41,085 nucleotides of DNA from positions 1-41,085 of the forward strand of contig NW_013653487.1 of assembly GCF_000499385.1 (NCBI RefSeq), given 5' to 3'. This document shows positions 30,787-41,085 of the stretch, in pieces. Source of the DNA: Eimeria necatrix (Eukaryota; Apicomplexa; Conoidasida; Eucoccidiorida; Eimeriidae). Both the position numbers and the translations under genes were made by a program. The notes beneath the pieces were generated by a model. The model searched no databases, was not told the DNA's origin, and saw nothing but the letters and a program-made list of their open reading frames with translations. The first letter of the stretch is position 1; every line of letters starts with the position of its first letter.

Positions 30787-33700
30787 ATGTACATTCACGA
30801 GCTAATCCTCGACGGTTTCAAGTCGTACTCTTCGCGGGTGGTCGTCGGCCCCCTGCATCCCCAATTCAACGCCATTACAGGTCTGAATGGGACCGGCAAG
30901 TCAAACATTCTTGACGCAATATGTTTTGTTCTCGGTATCTCCAACCATTCTTTGGTAAGAAAGCACACATTACTGCCTCGCTGAAATGTGGCTGCTCTAG
31001 TCAGATTACATGAGAGCAAAAGCAGCTTCCGCTATCCACTACACCAGCTATGGCTGCCACTTAGCAGCAAACGCTGTTAATCGCGCACGGTGACTGATGC
31101 TTGGAACTCAGGTCCGCGTAGCCAGGCTGGAAGATTTAGTGTACAAACAGGGCCAGGCGGGCATAACAAAGGCTACCGTGACTATCAAGCTAAAAAATGA
31201 CCCAAACCAGACTAACAACCCTTTGCCACCTCCATACAAGGAGATGAGAGAAATTTCTATCACCAGGCAAATAATTATTGGTACATAAGAAGCATAGCAC
31301 CACTAGAATGTGAATACCGCTTAAAGGACAAGGCAAATAATTATTGGTACATGAAAAGAAATATAGCCGCCGCTAGAATGCGCGTACCGCTTATTGTGCG
31401 AAGATTTCGCAAATCCAACTGAAGCACGCTTGAGAGCATGCTTCGGCTTCCCTGCGCCTTGAACGAATTAAGGAATTCCGAATGTATTTGTTTTCACTGG
31501 ATGGTTCTGGTGTCGATTGCTCAGGAGGGAGAGACCGGTACTTGTTGAACAGCCGTATTGCGCAAGTGAAAGAGATTAAAGATTTCTTCCAGTGCTGTCA
31601 GCTAAACATCAATAGCCCTCATTTCATGATTCAGCAAGGTAAGCGCCAAGCCGTGGACCCGTGTAGGCCTTAGTATGTGGAAATAGACGTACTAGAGGTG
31701 GGTGGGCATCGTGTGTGAGGCACGAAGGAGCCATCTCCGCTGGACTTCGAAGTGGGTCAAGAAGACTCACCTCGCTATTTTGAGTGCTTTCACTATAATG
31801 TAGCTGCACACACCTGAGTAACGTGAATGGGCTCGTCGTCCAAAATTTTGAAATTGTGGTCCAGGGAAGATAACGAAGGTGATAAACATGAAGCCAAAAG
31901 AGCTGCTGGGCCTGATTGAGGAGGTTTCAGGCACTCGGATGTACGAATTAAAGAGGGCCAACGCTGTAAAAATGGTGGAAAAAAAGGAACAAAAGCTTCA
32001 AGAGATACAAAGTATCTTATCCGAGGAAATACAGCCAAATGTAGAACGACTACAAAGGGAAAAGGCTGATTACCAAAACTATGTTAACCTCAAGGAAGCG
32101 TTGCATCATTTCCAGAGGTTTGATACAGCTTACCGCTATTTCTGGTCAGCCAAATTTTACATGAGCAGCACCCCAGAAGCCCACGTATTAGGGCTGCTGG
32201 GGACGTACTCATGCTGCAGGGCGCTGTAGACTGCTGCCACGTTGGTAGTGTGGTTGTGGCAGGGCAACGCTCGGTTCGCCGAGTTCCACTATTTTGGATG
32301 AAAAAGATTTGACGCTCCCTGCATCTGCACCTCGTTGCTTTGTGCCTGTAGTGCAAAACAAACGGTGCAACAAGGGATGGAGGCCTTTGCTGAACTTCAG
32401 CGGGAGAGGTCGACGTTAGTAGCTGAACTGGAGGCTGCAGACAGACAGCGGGAGGAAGCGGAAAAGCAGCTAGAAGCTCTTGAGGTGGCACGAGCGGAAA
32501 AGGACGCTCCACTAAGGATGCTACGGAAAAGGAAGGAAGAAACCGAGAAGGTGTGGCTGATGATTTAGATTCGAACGCCATTGATGAAGTGCAGCGATAG
32601 CTTCTGCAGAGTGAATCCTCACCATTTTTGACCTGTTTTTAGGGACATGACTGGCTCATCGCATTCATCCGCAGCGCATGTTATTGCATCAGCTACGATT
32701 TACAGCGGCCACTTAAGCTACGGTTGCAGGTTTGCTAGTACAACACCGCTTGCATCCATTTTCTGGGTATCTTCCTGTTTTACACATTGCACAGGCGCTG
32801 TCTCGGCTGCAAGCTGAGACACGCAGCTGCAAGCGAGATCTGGATATGCTTCACATATCCGTAAAAGAACAAGATAAAGAAGTGCAGAGGCTGGAAAAAT
32901 CCCTGGAGAACAGGAGAAGTTCCCGTTCCATGGAGGCTGCACAGGCTGAGCAACTAGCTGAAGAAGTTGAACGACTAAGGTCAGAGCTCAAGGAAAAATC
33001 TGAGAAGCTCCAGGCGGTTAGCAGCGGAGGCGTGGGAGCCTCTGGGTCTATTCGAGATTTGCTCAAGACGTCCAGATCGGAGGAAGCGAGACTGGAAGCT
33101 CAAGATTTCTCTATTTTGCAAGAGATAACTTACCTGAAGAGTGAACTAGAAGCCATAACTGAAAAGGAGAAAAATTTATGCTCGGTCTGGCGGCTTGTCA
33201 CCCCTTTGTACCTATGGTTTCTCCATTATCTCCCCTTTGCATATATATTCAGCTATTCCACCTAATTAAGAAAGTCTTCGGGCTGTGAGTTGGGCCTTGG
33301 ATAATGGCAGCTGCCATGACTTCAACTTCTTCTGCCCCCTATGTTTTCAGGATCGGGCACTGATGGAAAACAGCGTTCAAGAACAGAGATCCCGGATTAA
33401 TGAGCTGAAATGTCAAATCGAGGCACTAGGGAACAGTGACAAGCCAGCTTCGGCAATTCAGTCTGCGCTTGCTGAATTGCAAGAGGTGGGCTGCTCATTG
33501 CCGCGGCACTTGCCGTTGGCTTCTACTGTTTTTTCAAGCTTTATGCCATTTCCCGTTTCTTTGCGTAGTCGTCAGTAGTATTACGACCCATCTTCAGCTG
33601 CATTTTTGCTGGATAAATGCATTCGACTCATGCATCGTGAACTGTAAATGTCTACGAGCCTCTTCCATGCAGTCAAGGGTTCAGTCACATGATTCTCTGA

Positions 33701-36700
33701 TATTGCTCGCACTTTCTTGAGATGTTGCGGAATGCGTGCCGCCCTTTTGTTCTGCAGAAGCAACGTGCGTTTTGTCTTGAGGCTCAGGAGGCCATGCAAG
33801 AATTGCGGTCTTGGTACGGCTTACTTGTGTCCCTGCCGACCTGCGTCTCCGCTGTCTTCGCATTCTTCCCAGTAATGCAGCTTATACTGACTATCTTGCT
33901 TAAAGGATTCGCTTCCGTGTGTCAGGGCTTTTGCCAGCTTGTTAGATGGTTGAACTTGGGCATTGGGACGTTCTCTTCAGGGCTAAGATTGATGTGAGGC
34001 TACCCAAAGGCATTGATCCATCTCGCTTCGCAGGTCAAATTTTTGAGCTTGTATCTCTCAAACAGGAATATGCCACTTTCAGCAAAGCCATGCAGGTACG
34101 TGGCAAGCCGAGGAAGAAGGCTATCACTTACAAGGGCTGCGAGAACGTTAGCTCATGGAGGCACTCTACTCACGTATGCTTAGTGCGCATTCATTTTGGT
34201 TGCTGTATCTTTGGCGTGTACTGCTAGTCAACAAAACTGTGGTAATGATAAGCCATAGAGAAGGTTGTGTAACCTGGCTTTTCATTTGTAGCAGAGACCG
34301 ACCAACGAACGCAGAGCCACGACAACGAACGCCGCGGTAGACACAATGCCTAAAACGATGCAGAAATTACGCAGTGCAACAAAGCGCTACGCTGAAGAAG
34401 TATGTAGATAACTGTAGACGTCCTGAAATTCGGTCTTGCAACGGCAAGGCTTCGAAGCTGCGCGCACTGTTCGTTTTCTGCCCCTAGGTTCTTGTGGGGG
34501 GAAAGCTTGAGTACATCGTTGTGAGCGACAAGGACGCCAGTAAGCCTCGCGGCACGCTGTTTGGTATGAGTTGTATCTACTTTTGCCTGCATTAGAGCTG
34601 GTGGTCATGGAAATGTGCGCGCGGGACTGCCCTCCAGGTAAAGCTATTTTCAAAGAAAACAACTTCGCGCAAGGTAGGAGGCGGGTTACGCTTCTTCCGC
34701 TGTCGGATTGTCATGTTGGTCGCGTTTGCGATAAGCAAGTAAGAAAATTAAGGCACTGTCATTGGTTTGGGATGAATATTTGTTCGAGCATGCACCATTT
34801 TACATATTGTACGACCTTTTGGGGATTTGTTTTATCGAGGAGGCTGGTTTGCCCGACTTCTGCACCTTGACACTGCGGCTGCTGCCTTTGCAACCTGTGC
34901 AATTTAACCTAGGCCCTAATGGCGAATCGGCGCCTAGTAGGTCTTCCACCCGACGACACAAGCGGTGTTTTACGCTGCTTGGACATGGTTGAGTGAGCCG
35001 AAATACTTCCTGGTGTCCTTTCTGCTTTGTGTATAAGTTCCATGTCCGATGATTGCGCTGCTTATGCTCTCATTCAACCTAGCTTTTCTTTTGCCTCATC
35101 ACTCAACTGAGTTGGTCGGGTTTTTTGACTGCGTGGTCCTTCCAGTCCCACGCCTTTTGCATGCATGCCTTGTCTACTTTTCGTTCTCCTTGCCTTGTGG
35201 ACTCTTCGTAGGTATGACGTTCGTAGGCATTCCAAAGTGGCCGAATATGCCTTTGGAGGAGGGCTGATTTGTCGTTCTGCAGCGATAGCTCAAAAGGTGA
35301 TAAGCGTCGTTCGCCTTCACGCTGTCATGCTTCTAATAAGAATGTCTTTGCTGCCCATAAAAATTTTACCAGTTCATTTCCACACTTGATGTAAGAGCCT
35401 ATCTTTTTGCTGTTGTCGCCTGGGGGTGCTGCGCCAGATCACCTACCAGAAGAACTGCAGGCTGGCTTTCCCCACAGCAACTGCAGAGGGAGATGTCTTT
35501 CAGACTGGAGGAATCATGGCAGGTGGAAGTGTGAGGGATGTGCGACAGACGATGCTCACCTGGAAAGTGCGGCAAACTGCCAAAGTTATCAGAATAGAGT
35601 CAAACAGTTTGTTTCCGAAATTTCGACTATATGGTGCCGCAGAAGAATTCTTGAGACTAGGGACCGAGTGTGGGTATACGTGGGCTCTCGAAAGTGGAAA
35701 GTTCTGTCCTTTGTCCAGGTTGCCCCTCACCTGCATGAAACATACTGTGACTCGTGCCACTGAAATCTGTTCTTTTTTCCCTGCTTAATCGCAGCGATAC
35801 AAGGATGCAGTAACATCAGCTGAGGAAGTCGCAGTCCGCATCAGGTAACTCTTTTCAATGAGTAAGAAAGCTCCAAATTCACGGCGTCTTATCAACTTTT
35901 CACCACAAGCACATAATTTGCACAGTGAACAACGATGAACCTGCCAGGTCGTTTGGCTATGGTGACCTCTGTTACCGGCCAGAAGCATTGCCTGTTTTCC
36001 TGTGCGATTTGTTCAGAGCACTTGAAACAGAGTTGGCACCCCTCCAGGCCCGGGAACAGCAGTCAGAAAGCCTTCGAAAGTCTCTGAGGCTGGCAGAAAA
36101 TCAACTCAGGAATACTGAGGTGCTTAATGCGACCAAATCTACGTATAGCTGGCCCCTTTGTACAGTTGCCTGACTTGCCGTGGTTGAGCGACGCTAACGA
36201 TGGAGGCGTCGCGGTTGTTTGTATGTTGGGCTCAGCGTCTATTGGGGAGCAGCGACGCAGGATCCTGCCGCGCACGTATGGAGGAGGTGCAAAAGCTTCT
36301 TTGGGAAAAAGAACAGCTTAAACGGGAGGTTGAAGTTAAACGAAGAGAGGCCCAGAATACAATACTGCGACTGGAGACAGAGATCCATGATATTGAGACA
36401 AACAAGGATAAGATCGTGCGTGCGGGATCAGCATCTAGGGCCTTCACTACTGGCCTATATAGTAGCCACTTGCCCACAAAGCAGCATTTGGCCCTCAAGT
36501 GTTATCCTTGTTATGTTATATTTTACTTTTGATGTTTTTCTGTATGACTGGGAACGAGCATGACTCGGGATTCAGGAAGCTACGCTCAGCAAGGCGGTGA
36601 AGGCTCTTCGTACTCAACTGAAGCAATCAGAGGGACGTCTGGAGGAACTGCAATTAGTGAGACTTGTGCAGTACGGCTGAGCCTCTGCCTTTTGCTGCTG

Positions 36701-39635
36701 AGGGCACGTCCGTCCTACGATAGACAATTGCGCATACGTTTGGTTACGATTTCCCTGGCTGGTGGTGCTACAGAAAACGAGCGATGTGAGGCTGCAGCTG
36801 CAGACGATGCAGCAGGAGCTAGAAGGAGCCCGCAGTGACCTGGCATCTCGAATTGAGAAAGTTGGACAACAACAGCAACAGTTGGATGCGAAGTATGCGG
36901 AACTAAAGGAAAAGGTTAGTCGGGCATGCATGTAGCTAATGCCGTGGACGCTAAGGACGTGCCCTTTTCTTTTCGCTTGCCTCGTTTACTACTTAGCCAG
37001 GAGACAGCGTTTCATTCTGCTTATTAAGAGTTTCTGAATGCGCACTTGTGGTCGCTGTAGCTGACTTTTATATGCTGTGCCACAGTAGCTCGGTGAAGAC
37101 GACGGAAGAAATGTGCTTTCTCCTTCAAGTGTTTGTGTTCAAGTGAAGTGATGGAGGCTCAATCTTGATGCTTTCAGATTTCTGAACAAGACAAGATAGA
37201 AGCGGAACTGATGGAGCAAGCCACCGAAGCTCAAAAAGAATGCCAGCAACAAAATCGTGCGGCGGACACATTAAAAAGGGTTGCAAAGGCCAAGGAGGCA
37301 AAGTCTATCGCACTAAAGAAAGTCAGCAGGAAAAGCTCAATCACTCTGCTCATCTTAGTCTGCAATAGCATACAGACAGGGCCTCGTTGTGTAGTTGCAC
37401 TCACGGCGAACGAAAAGCGTACACGAATCGGGTGTAATGCAGTGGGTAACAATGCCTGACGACTTTCCGAGCCCTCTATTAAGCTTCATTCATGGACTTT
37501 GTTTTTAACGTATGCGTTATACTGTAAGTTTTGTCTTGCCTTTCCGTCCTCAGCTCGATCTCGCAGCTAGGGACCGCGAGAAGACGCTTTCATCTGCAAG
37601 AGAGGTGGGCCTGCCAGTACCGCGGAAACCGTCTGAAGGAAGCCATTTTGCATGCAAATTATAGTGGAGATTTTCGAGCCACGGCACGCGCTTAAAGGTG
37701 CAAAGTCTCCGCTTCATGAAAAGCCTCAAAGGGACAGACGTAACCCGTGACTCTAGTGCATGTTCTGGAAACTTACTTCTATTTAGTGCATCGCGCCAAC
37801 CTATACTCATTTGCAGGACGTCAAAAATTTGCTCTCAGCCCACGAGTGGCTTGTGGCGGAGGAACCCAAGTTCAACCAGACCGGCACCCCGTATGACTTC
37901 AAACAATTGCGACCTGAAAGTAAGCTAGCTTTTCTACGCGCATCGTGCTTTCTACCATTTTTTGAAGCCTTGCATACCTCTTGGTGTTGGAAAGTTGTTC
38001 TCACCACAAGATATGCTTAGCTGTTGTGCTTTATGCCACGTGTTCAGCTGCACGCCAGCGTATTCAGCAGCTGAAGGCCGATATTGACCGGTTGAGAAAA
38101 AATGTAAATAGCTCTGCTGGAACATTACTTGAGAAAACCGAGGCTGAGCTACAAATCCTCTTAAGTCGAAAGGCCCAAGTGGAAGCAGACCGGGTATCTA
38201 TGCGCGTATCAATCCTTTATTCTCTTTATCTGGTTTCTTTCCTTGGTATTATCTCCTTTTTAGGAAAGACTGTGCATGCTTCTGTCCTTCACATTAGTTT
38301 CAGTAGCCGGGTCTTCAAGTATATCTGTATATGTTTGAACAAACAACTAGACGTTGCTCAGTGCCCAGCCAGCTGTCCGCTGCAACCCATGTTCAGGAAA
38401 AGATACGGGAGGTTATTGCATCGCTCGACGAAAAAAAACAGAAATCCTTAGGAAATACATGGCGTCTTGTTGACGGGAATTTTGCGGCCATATTTGAGCA
38501 GCTGTTACCTAATGCGCAGGCCAAGCTTGTTCAGGTGGACCCCGATGACCTGATGAAAGGGCTAGAAATGAAGGTAATTTACTGAAAGAAAGCCTAGCGA
38601 TAATGATACTGTTTCACAAGATAGGCATTGCGAGTCGTATCACCTTTTCACGTGCGTATGTTCGGCTGGTGTGTGTGAATGGTGAATATGTTTCACCAGT
38701 AAATGCCCTGACTGTAGGTAACTCCACGCATTAATGTTGTACTCATCCTCTGGAATATCAAAAGGCCTTTTCGTAGAGCAGAGATACTCCTAATTTGGTA
38801 TCGTAGCCACGTCTGAGCACAATTTCGCCGTAGCACATTACGGATGCTTCATTAGCCGTGGCTGCATTTGATGTGCAGATTGCCCTTCGCCACTAGTGGA
38901 AAGAATCTGTCTGCCTTTTGTGTGCAGATAGCGTTCCACCACAAATGGAAAGATTCTCTTTCAGAGCTTTCTGGGGGTCAGAGGTCGCTTTTGGCTCTCT
39001 CACTAATCCTTGCGCTTCTTAAAGTGAAGCCTGCTCCCGTTTACATTCTCGACGAAGTAGACGCCGCCTTAGATTTGTCCCACACTCAGAACATTGGTAC
39101 GTTTTCGATCACACACTGGGCTGCCGCGCGCAACAGTGTTCAGCGGTCACGTCAACTAGATTGTATTAATATGCTCGCGAGTGCAAGAATCCCCATTTCC
39201 AGGTACTCGAATGGAAGAACTTCTGCGGTTGGTTGCTACGTTCTGCCGGTTTCGGTCATCAGGTAGCATGATTAAGACACAGTTCCCCACGTCCCAGTTT
39301 TTGATAGTCTCACTGAAGGAGGGAATGTTCTCGCATGCGGATGTTTTGTTTCGGTGAGTACTGCAGAGAATCATAGATCTACTGCCGGCTGCATTTTTAA
39401 CAGGGCTCGAACATGCGATAGCTGTCTTCGCGTAGTTCATTCACGATGCGCTCATGCAGAGGCAATGCTTGCACTTTGCAGGACACGTCTGGTTGACGGC
39501 ACTTCAGGAGTGGAGCGCCAAGCATTGGCAGACAGGACGGACCCAAAGGAAGCCAATGTACTCGCTTGTGGATCCTCACGCAAAAGGCACAGAAGAGCAG
39601 CAACGGGCGGATGCTCCAGTGACGATTCAAGCTGA
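30787..39635 (+). CDS. SMC2: SMC2, condensin ATPase subunit
   Basis: Model of 27 exons, 1247 residues (animal and yeast SMC2 are about 1170-1200): 30787-30954, 31112-31280, 31525-31638, 31865-32144, 32352-32550, 32795-33184, 33351-33485, 33758-33813, 33981-34095, 34488-34539, 34638-34738, 34840-34940, 35212-35296, 35438-35566, 35795-35844, 36017-36119, 36236-36415, 36576-36656, 36774-36914, 37178-37321, 37554-37604, 37817-37919, 38048-38193, 38397-38573, 38928-39096, 39203-39353, 39482-39635. All phases close. The N-terminal head has Walker A GLNGTGKS (32-39) and the Q-loop region [12 protein letters not shown]. Coiled coil 1 follows, then the hinge (exons 9-14; [27 protein letters not shown]), coiled coil 2 (exons 15-23) with the SMC2-type WLVAEE and PYDF segment, and the C-terminal head with signature LSGGQRSL, Walker [13 protein letters not shown] and the VSLKEGMF switch. 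SMC2 pairs with SMC4 in condensin to compact mitotic chromosomes. Exon 12 and the donors of exons 4, 6 and 14 are the weakest calls. Confidence 0.96.
31265..31393 (+). repeat. Duplicated donor-site segment in SMC2 intron 2
   Basis: The segment at 31265-31323, which spans the end of exon 2 and its GTACAT donor, recurs in diverged form at 31331-31393. Both begin with AGGCAAATAATTATTGGTAC and end with TACCGCTTA, offset by 66-70 bases. The second copy lies wholly inside the intron. Its donor-like GT cannot be used without reading the in-frame stop that follows the first one. Confidence 0.85.
38873..38970 (+). repeat. Duplicated acceptor and exon start before SMC2 exon 25
   Basis: GTGCAG followed by the first roughly 35 bases of exon 25 occurs twice, at 38873 and 38922, a 49-base offset. 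The second copy is the real one, encoding [13 protein letters not shown]. The upstream copy has diverged, carries an in-frame TAG and is out of phase, so it acts as a dead decoy exon. Confidence 0.8.
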
Positions 39636-40241
39636 AATGTTTAATGCAGGCCTTTTGTACGACTACCACTCCCTGTGCGATTAAGAACCCTGTAACATGG
39701 CGGCAGAGTCTTCCAAATTTTTTACGATGGCGACCCTTTAATGTAGGACCTCTAAGTCGACATCTCGCTGCATCCCTAAAGCAGCAGTCGCTCTAGTGGT
39801 GCGCGTTGAGGGTGACCGGTGGTGTGTACTTCGTAACGATCAGGTGTAACTGAAGGTTAGATGGGATTTTAGCACACAGCATGCCCCTAAGACTACCGAC
39901 TATGGACGTTCTTCAGTGCTTTTGTTTTCTATGTTTTCTCAAAGCATTGATAGGTATTATCCAAAAATTTGGGCGGGAAGCCTGTCCCTTATTTGAGGCG
40001 GCACTTTGCAGCTGCATTCGTAGCTGCATTTGCAACGCCAATCACCCTTTAGGCCCCTCTCGTGCTTTCAGGGGCAGACCTGCAGAGGCTGAAACTGGGG
40101 CCCTTTAAATTTAAGTCTGTCTAATGAAACATAGCCGAGTCAGCTTGGTGGCTGGTCCCTCTCTTCACCATGAAGATCTCAGACGTCGCCTAGTACTGTA
40201 CTGACTACTGAGACTAGGCGGCTTAATTCCCGACCGATAGC
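39636..40241. other. Convergent 3' region between SMC2 and the His-rich gene
   Basis: About 600 bases between two convergent genes. No exon is supported; the plus frame at 39881-40108 has no features. The region should hold both 3' UTRs and contains the hairpin listed at 40184-40222. Confidence 0.45.
40184..40222. other. Inverted repeat 3' of the His-rich gene
   Basis: GTCGCCTAGT at 40185-40194 pairs with ACTAGGCGGC at 40213-40222 (9 of 10 bases) around an 18-base loop. It lies 20-60 bases beyond the stop codon of the minus-strand His-rich gene, so it would sit in that 3' UTR. It may influence RNA processing or simply be chance. Confidence 0.4.
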
Positions 40242-40802
40242 TTAGTTGATGTCGGTAAGCTGCTCTTCCTCGCGGTGATGCTGGTTCTCTTGATGAGGAT
40301 GCGCAAAATGGTAGTCATGGTGATAATGAGCTGGGCCACCGTGGTTCTGGTGGCCGTTGTGTTGAGCGTGCTGATGTTGAGGCACATGAACAGTATGTTC
40401 ATGATGGTGAGGATGATGGTGGGGATGATGGTCGGAATGAGGATGAGGATGTTGATGGGGATGAGGATGAGGATGATGGGGATGAGGATGAGAATGGGGA
40501 TGAGGATAATTTGGCTGAGGATGCGGATAATGGGGATGAGGATGGAGGTGAAAGTGGTAAGTTGTCTGGGGATTAGGAGGGGTTGGGTATATGTTGGGTT
40601 GAAAGACTTTGGCAAGTTTGGCGGAGACAAGCCCGCTCAGTGGGAAAAAGAGACGTGGGTCGGCGTTTGCATCTTGCTGGATCGCAATAATCGCTTCTGG
40701 ATCGATTTCAACTGCAAGCTGAGAAGGATACTCAGGTGCTTCGTCTGCAGCAACGGCTGCGCAGGCTGTGAAACCAACGAGGGTGGTTAGGATAGCCCTC
40801 AT
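40242..40802 (-). CDS. Secreted histidine-rich protein
   Basis: A single-exon frame of 186 residues. The first ATG is at 40802; two codons of open frame before it lack an ATG. It begins with a clear signal peptide (MRAILTTLVGFTACAAVAA) with a probable cleavage site near residue 20. An ordinary acidic to neutral stretch covers about residues 21-85. From about 85 to 180 the sequence is roughly half histidine, as HP dipeptide repeats (HPHPH, HPHPHH), then HHH clusters and a His/Gln/Asn part, closing with an acidic EEEQ tail. The DNA is a degenerate minisatellite of GATGAGG and GGGGAT words. Such tracts bind Zn, Cu, Ni or haem in other proteins; a role in metal or haem binding outside the cell or in an organelle is inference. 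Plasmodium has unrelated His-rich secreted proteins, and no homology is claimed. Confidence 0.8.
   Translation of the reverse strand: MRAILTTLVGFTACAAVAADEAPEYPSQLAVEIDPEAIIAIQQDANADPRLFFPLSGLVSAKLAKVFQPNIYPTPPNPQTTYHFHLHPHPHYPHPQPNYPHPHSHPHPHHPHPHPHQHPHPHSDHHPHHHPHHHEHTVHVPQHQHAQHNGHQNHGGPAHYHHDYHFAHPHQENQHHREEEQLTDIN
40395..40560. repeat. Imperfect GATGAGGATGGGG minisatellite inside the His-rich gene
   Basis: The plus strand repeats GATGAGGAT, GATGGGGAT and GATGGTGAGGAT words with small variations. On the minus strand these read as CAY and CCN codons, which produce the His-Pro repeat. Purine/pyrimidine strand asymmetry is extreme here. Repeat-length change would alter the protein without shifting frame only when units change in multiples of three. 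Confidence 0.85.
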
Positions 40803-41085
40803 CTTCAAACTTGTTCTTGTAGCCTCAGTAAACGATTATGAAGTAAAATATTGTGATAGCCTTTAATTTTATTTTGGGGTCCTGTTAGTGAAGGTTTCAG
40901 AACACGATTTCGGAGGGATGCGAGGTGGTCAGGCTGTTCAACGCAGTTGCCTATTGTCCGGCGTGACCTGGGGGTGACCATCGGCGCCGCCTTTTCGCTG
41001 TCTCCCACGCGATCATTCTATAATGGGTTCGTGTCAAGTGCCCGACTATTGAATAAAATCAGCTTTGATTTTTAAAATGACACAA
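40803..41085 (-). promoter_or_regulatory. Upstream flank of the His-rich gene
   Basis: The 283 bases upstream of the minus-strand start hold the probable promoter and 5' UTR. No exon is supported; a 67-codon minus frame (40805-41008) has no recognisable content and no clear splice to the gene. Confidence 0.35.

Noticed and set aside
40275..40790. 171-codon Met/Arg-rich plus frame opposite the His-rich gene
   Set aside because: It is produced by reading the GATGAGG minisatellite on the wrong strand. The minus frame has the signal peptide and normal start.

Overview
The window reads as nuclear DNA of an apicomplexan protist, most likely a coccidian of the Eimeria/Cyclospora type. That is inferred from gene style: genes cut by many short GT-AG introns (up to 27 exons), CAG/CTG-rich coding sequence that translates into Ala, Gln and Ser runs, short intergenic gaps, and housekeeping genes of ordinary eukaryotic families (condensin SMC2, tubulin cofactor C, the ER SNARE Use1, a SET-domain protein). 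There are no operons, CRISPR arrays or phage-like modules. I could not fix the species.

Left part (1-8,745): a TA microsatellite, a two-exon minus-strand gene (2,618-3,239), a minus-strand gene for a small protein with a signal peptide and one membrane segment (3,677-4,018), a degenerate three-copy repeat with a period of about 139 bp (4,951-5,340), and an exact 212-bp tandem duplication (6,074-6,497). The rest is sparse.

CAG-rich part (8,746-20,338, plus strand): a 634-codon Ala/Gln-rich reading frame, a six-exon gene for a coiled-coil-like protein with a signal peptide, an intronless SET/MYND-type protein, about 3.8 kb of unresolved CTG-rich sequence, and a two-exon Use1-like SNARE.

Right part (20,339-41,085): unresolved Ala-rich coding-like segments, a ten-exon tubulin-binding cofactor C gene with a GC-AG intron, an unrecognised candidate multi-exon gene (27,700-29,418), a 27-exon SMC2 gene (30,787-39,635) and, convergent with it, a secreted histidine-rich protein on the minus strand (40,242-40,802).

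The recognised genes serve separate cell functions: chromosome condensation, tubulin folding, Golgi-to-ER membrane fusion and protein methylation. Exon models were built by hand, from splice-site consensus, reading-phase closure and recalled family motifs. They have not been tested against transcripts. I found no clear sign of a new multi-gene system. The most unusual items are the His-rich secreted protein, the unrecognised multi-exon genes, and two places in SMC2 introns where an exon edge with its splice site has been duplicated.
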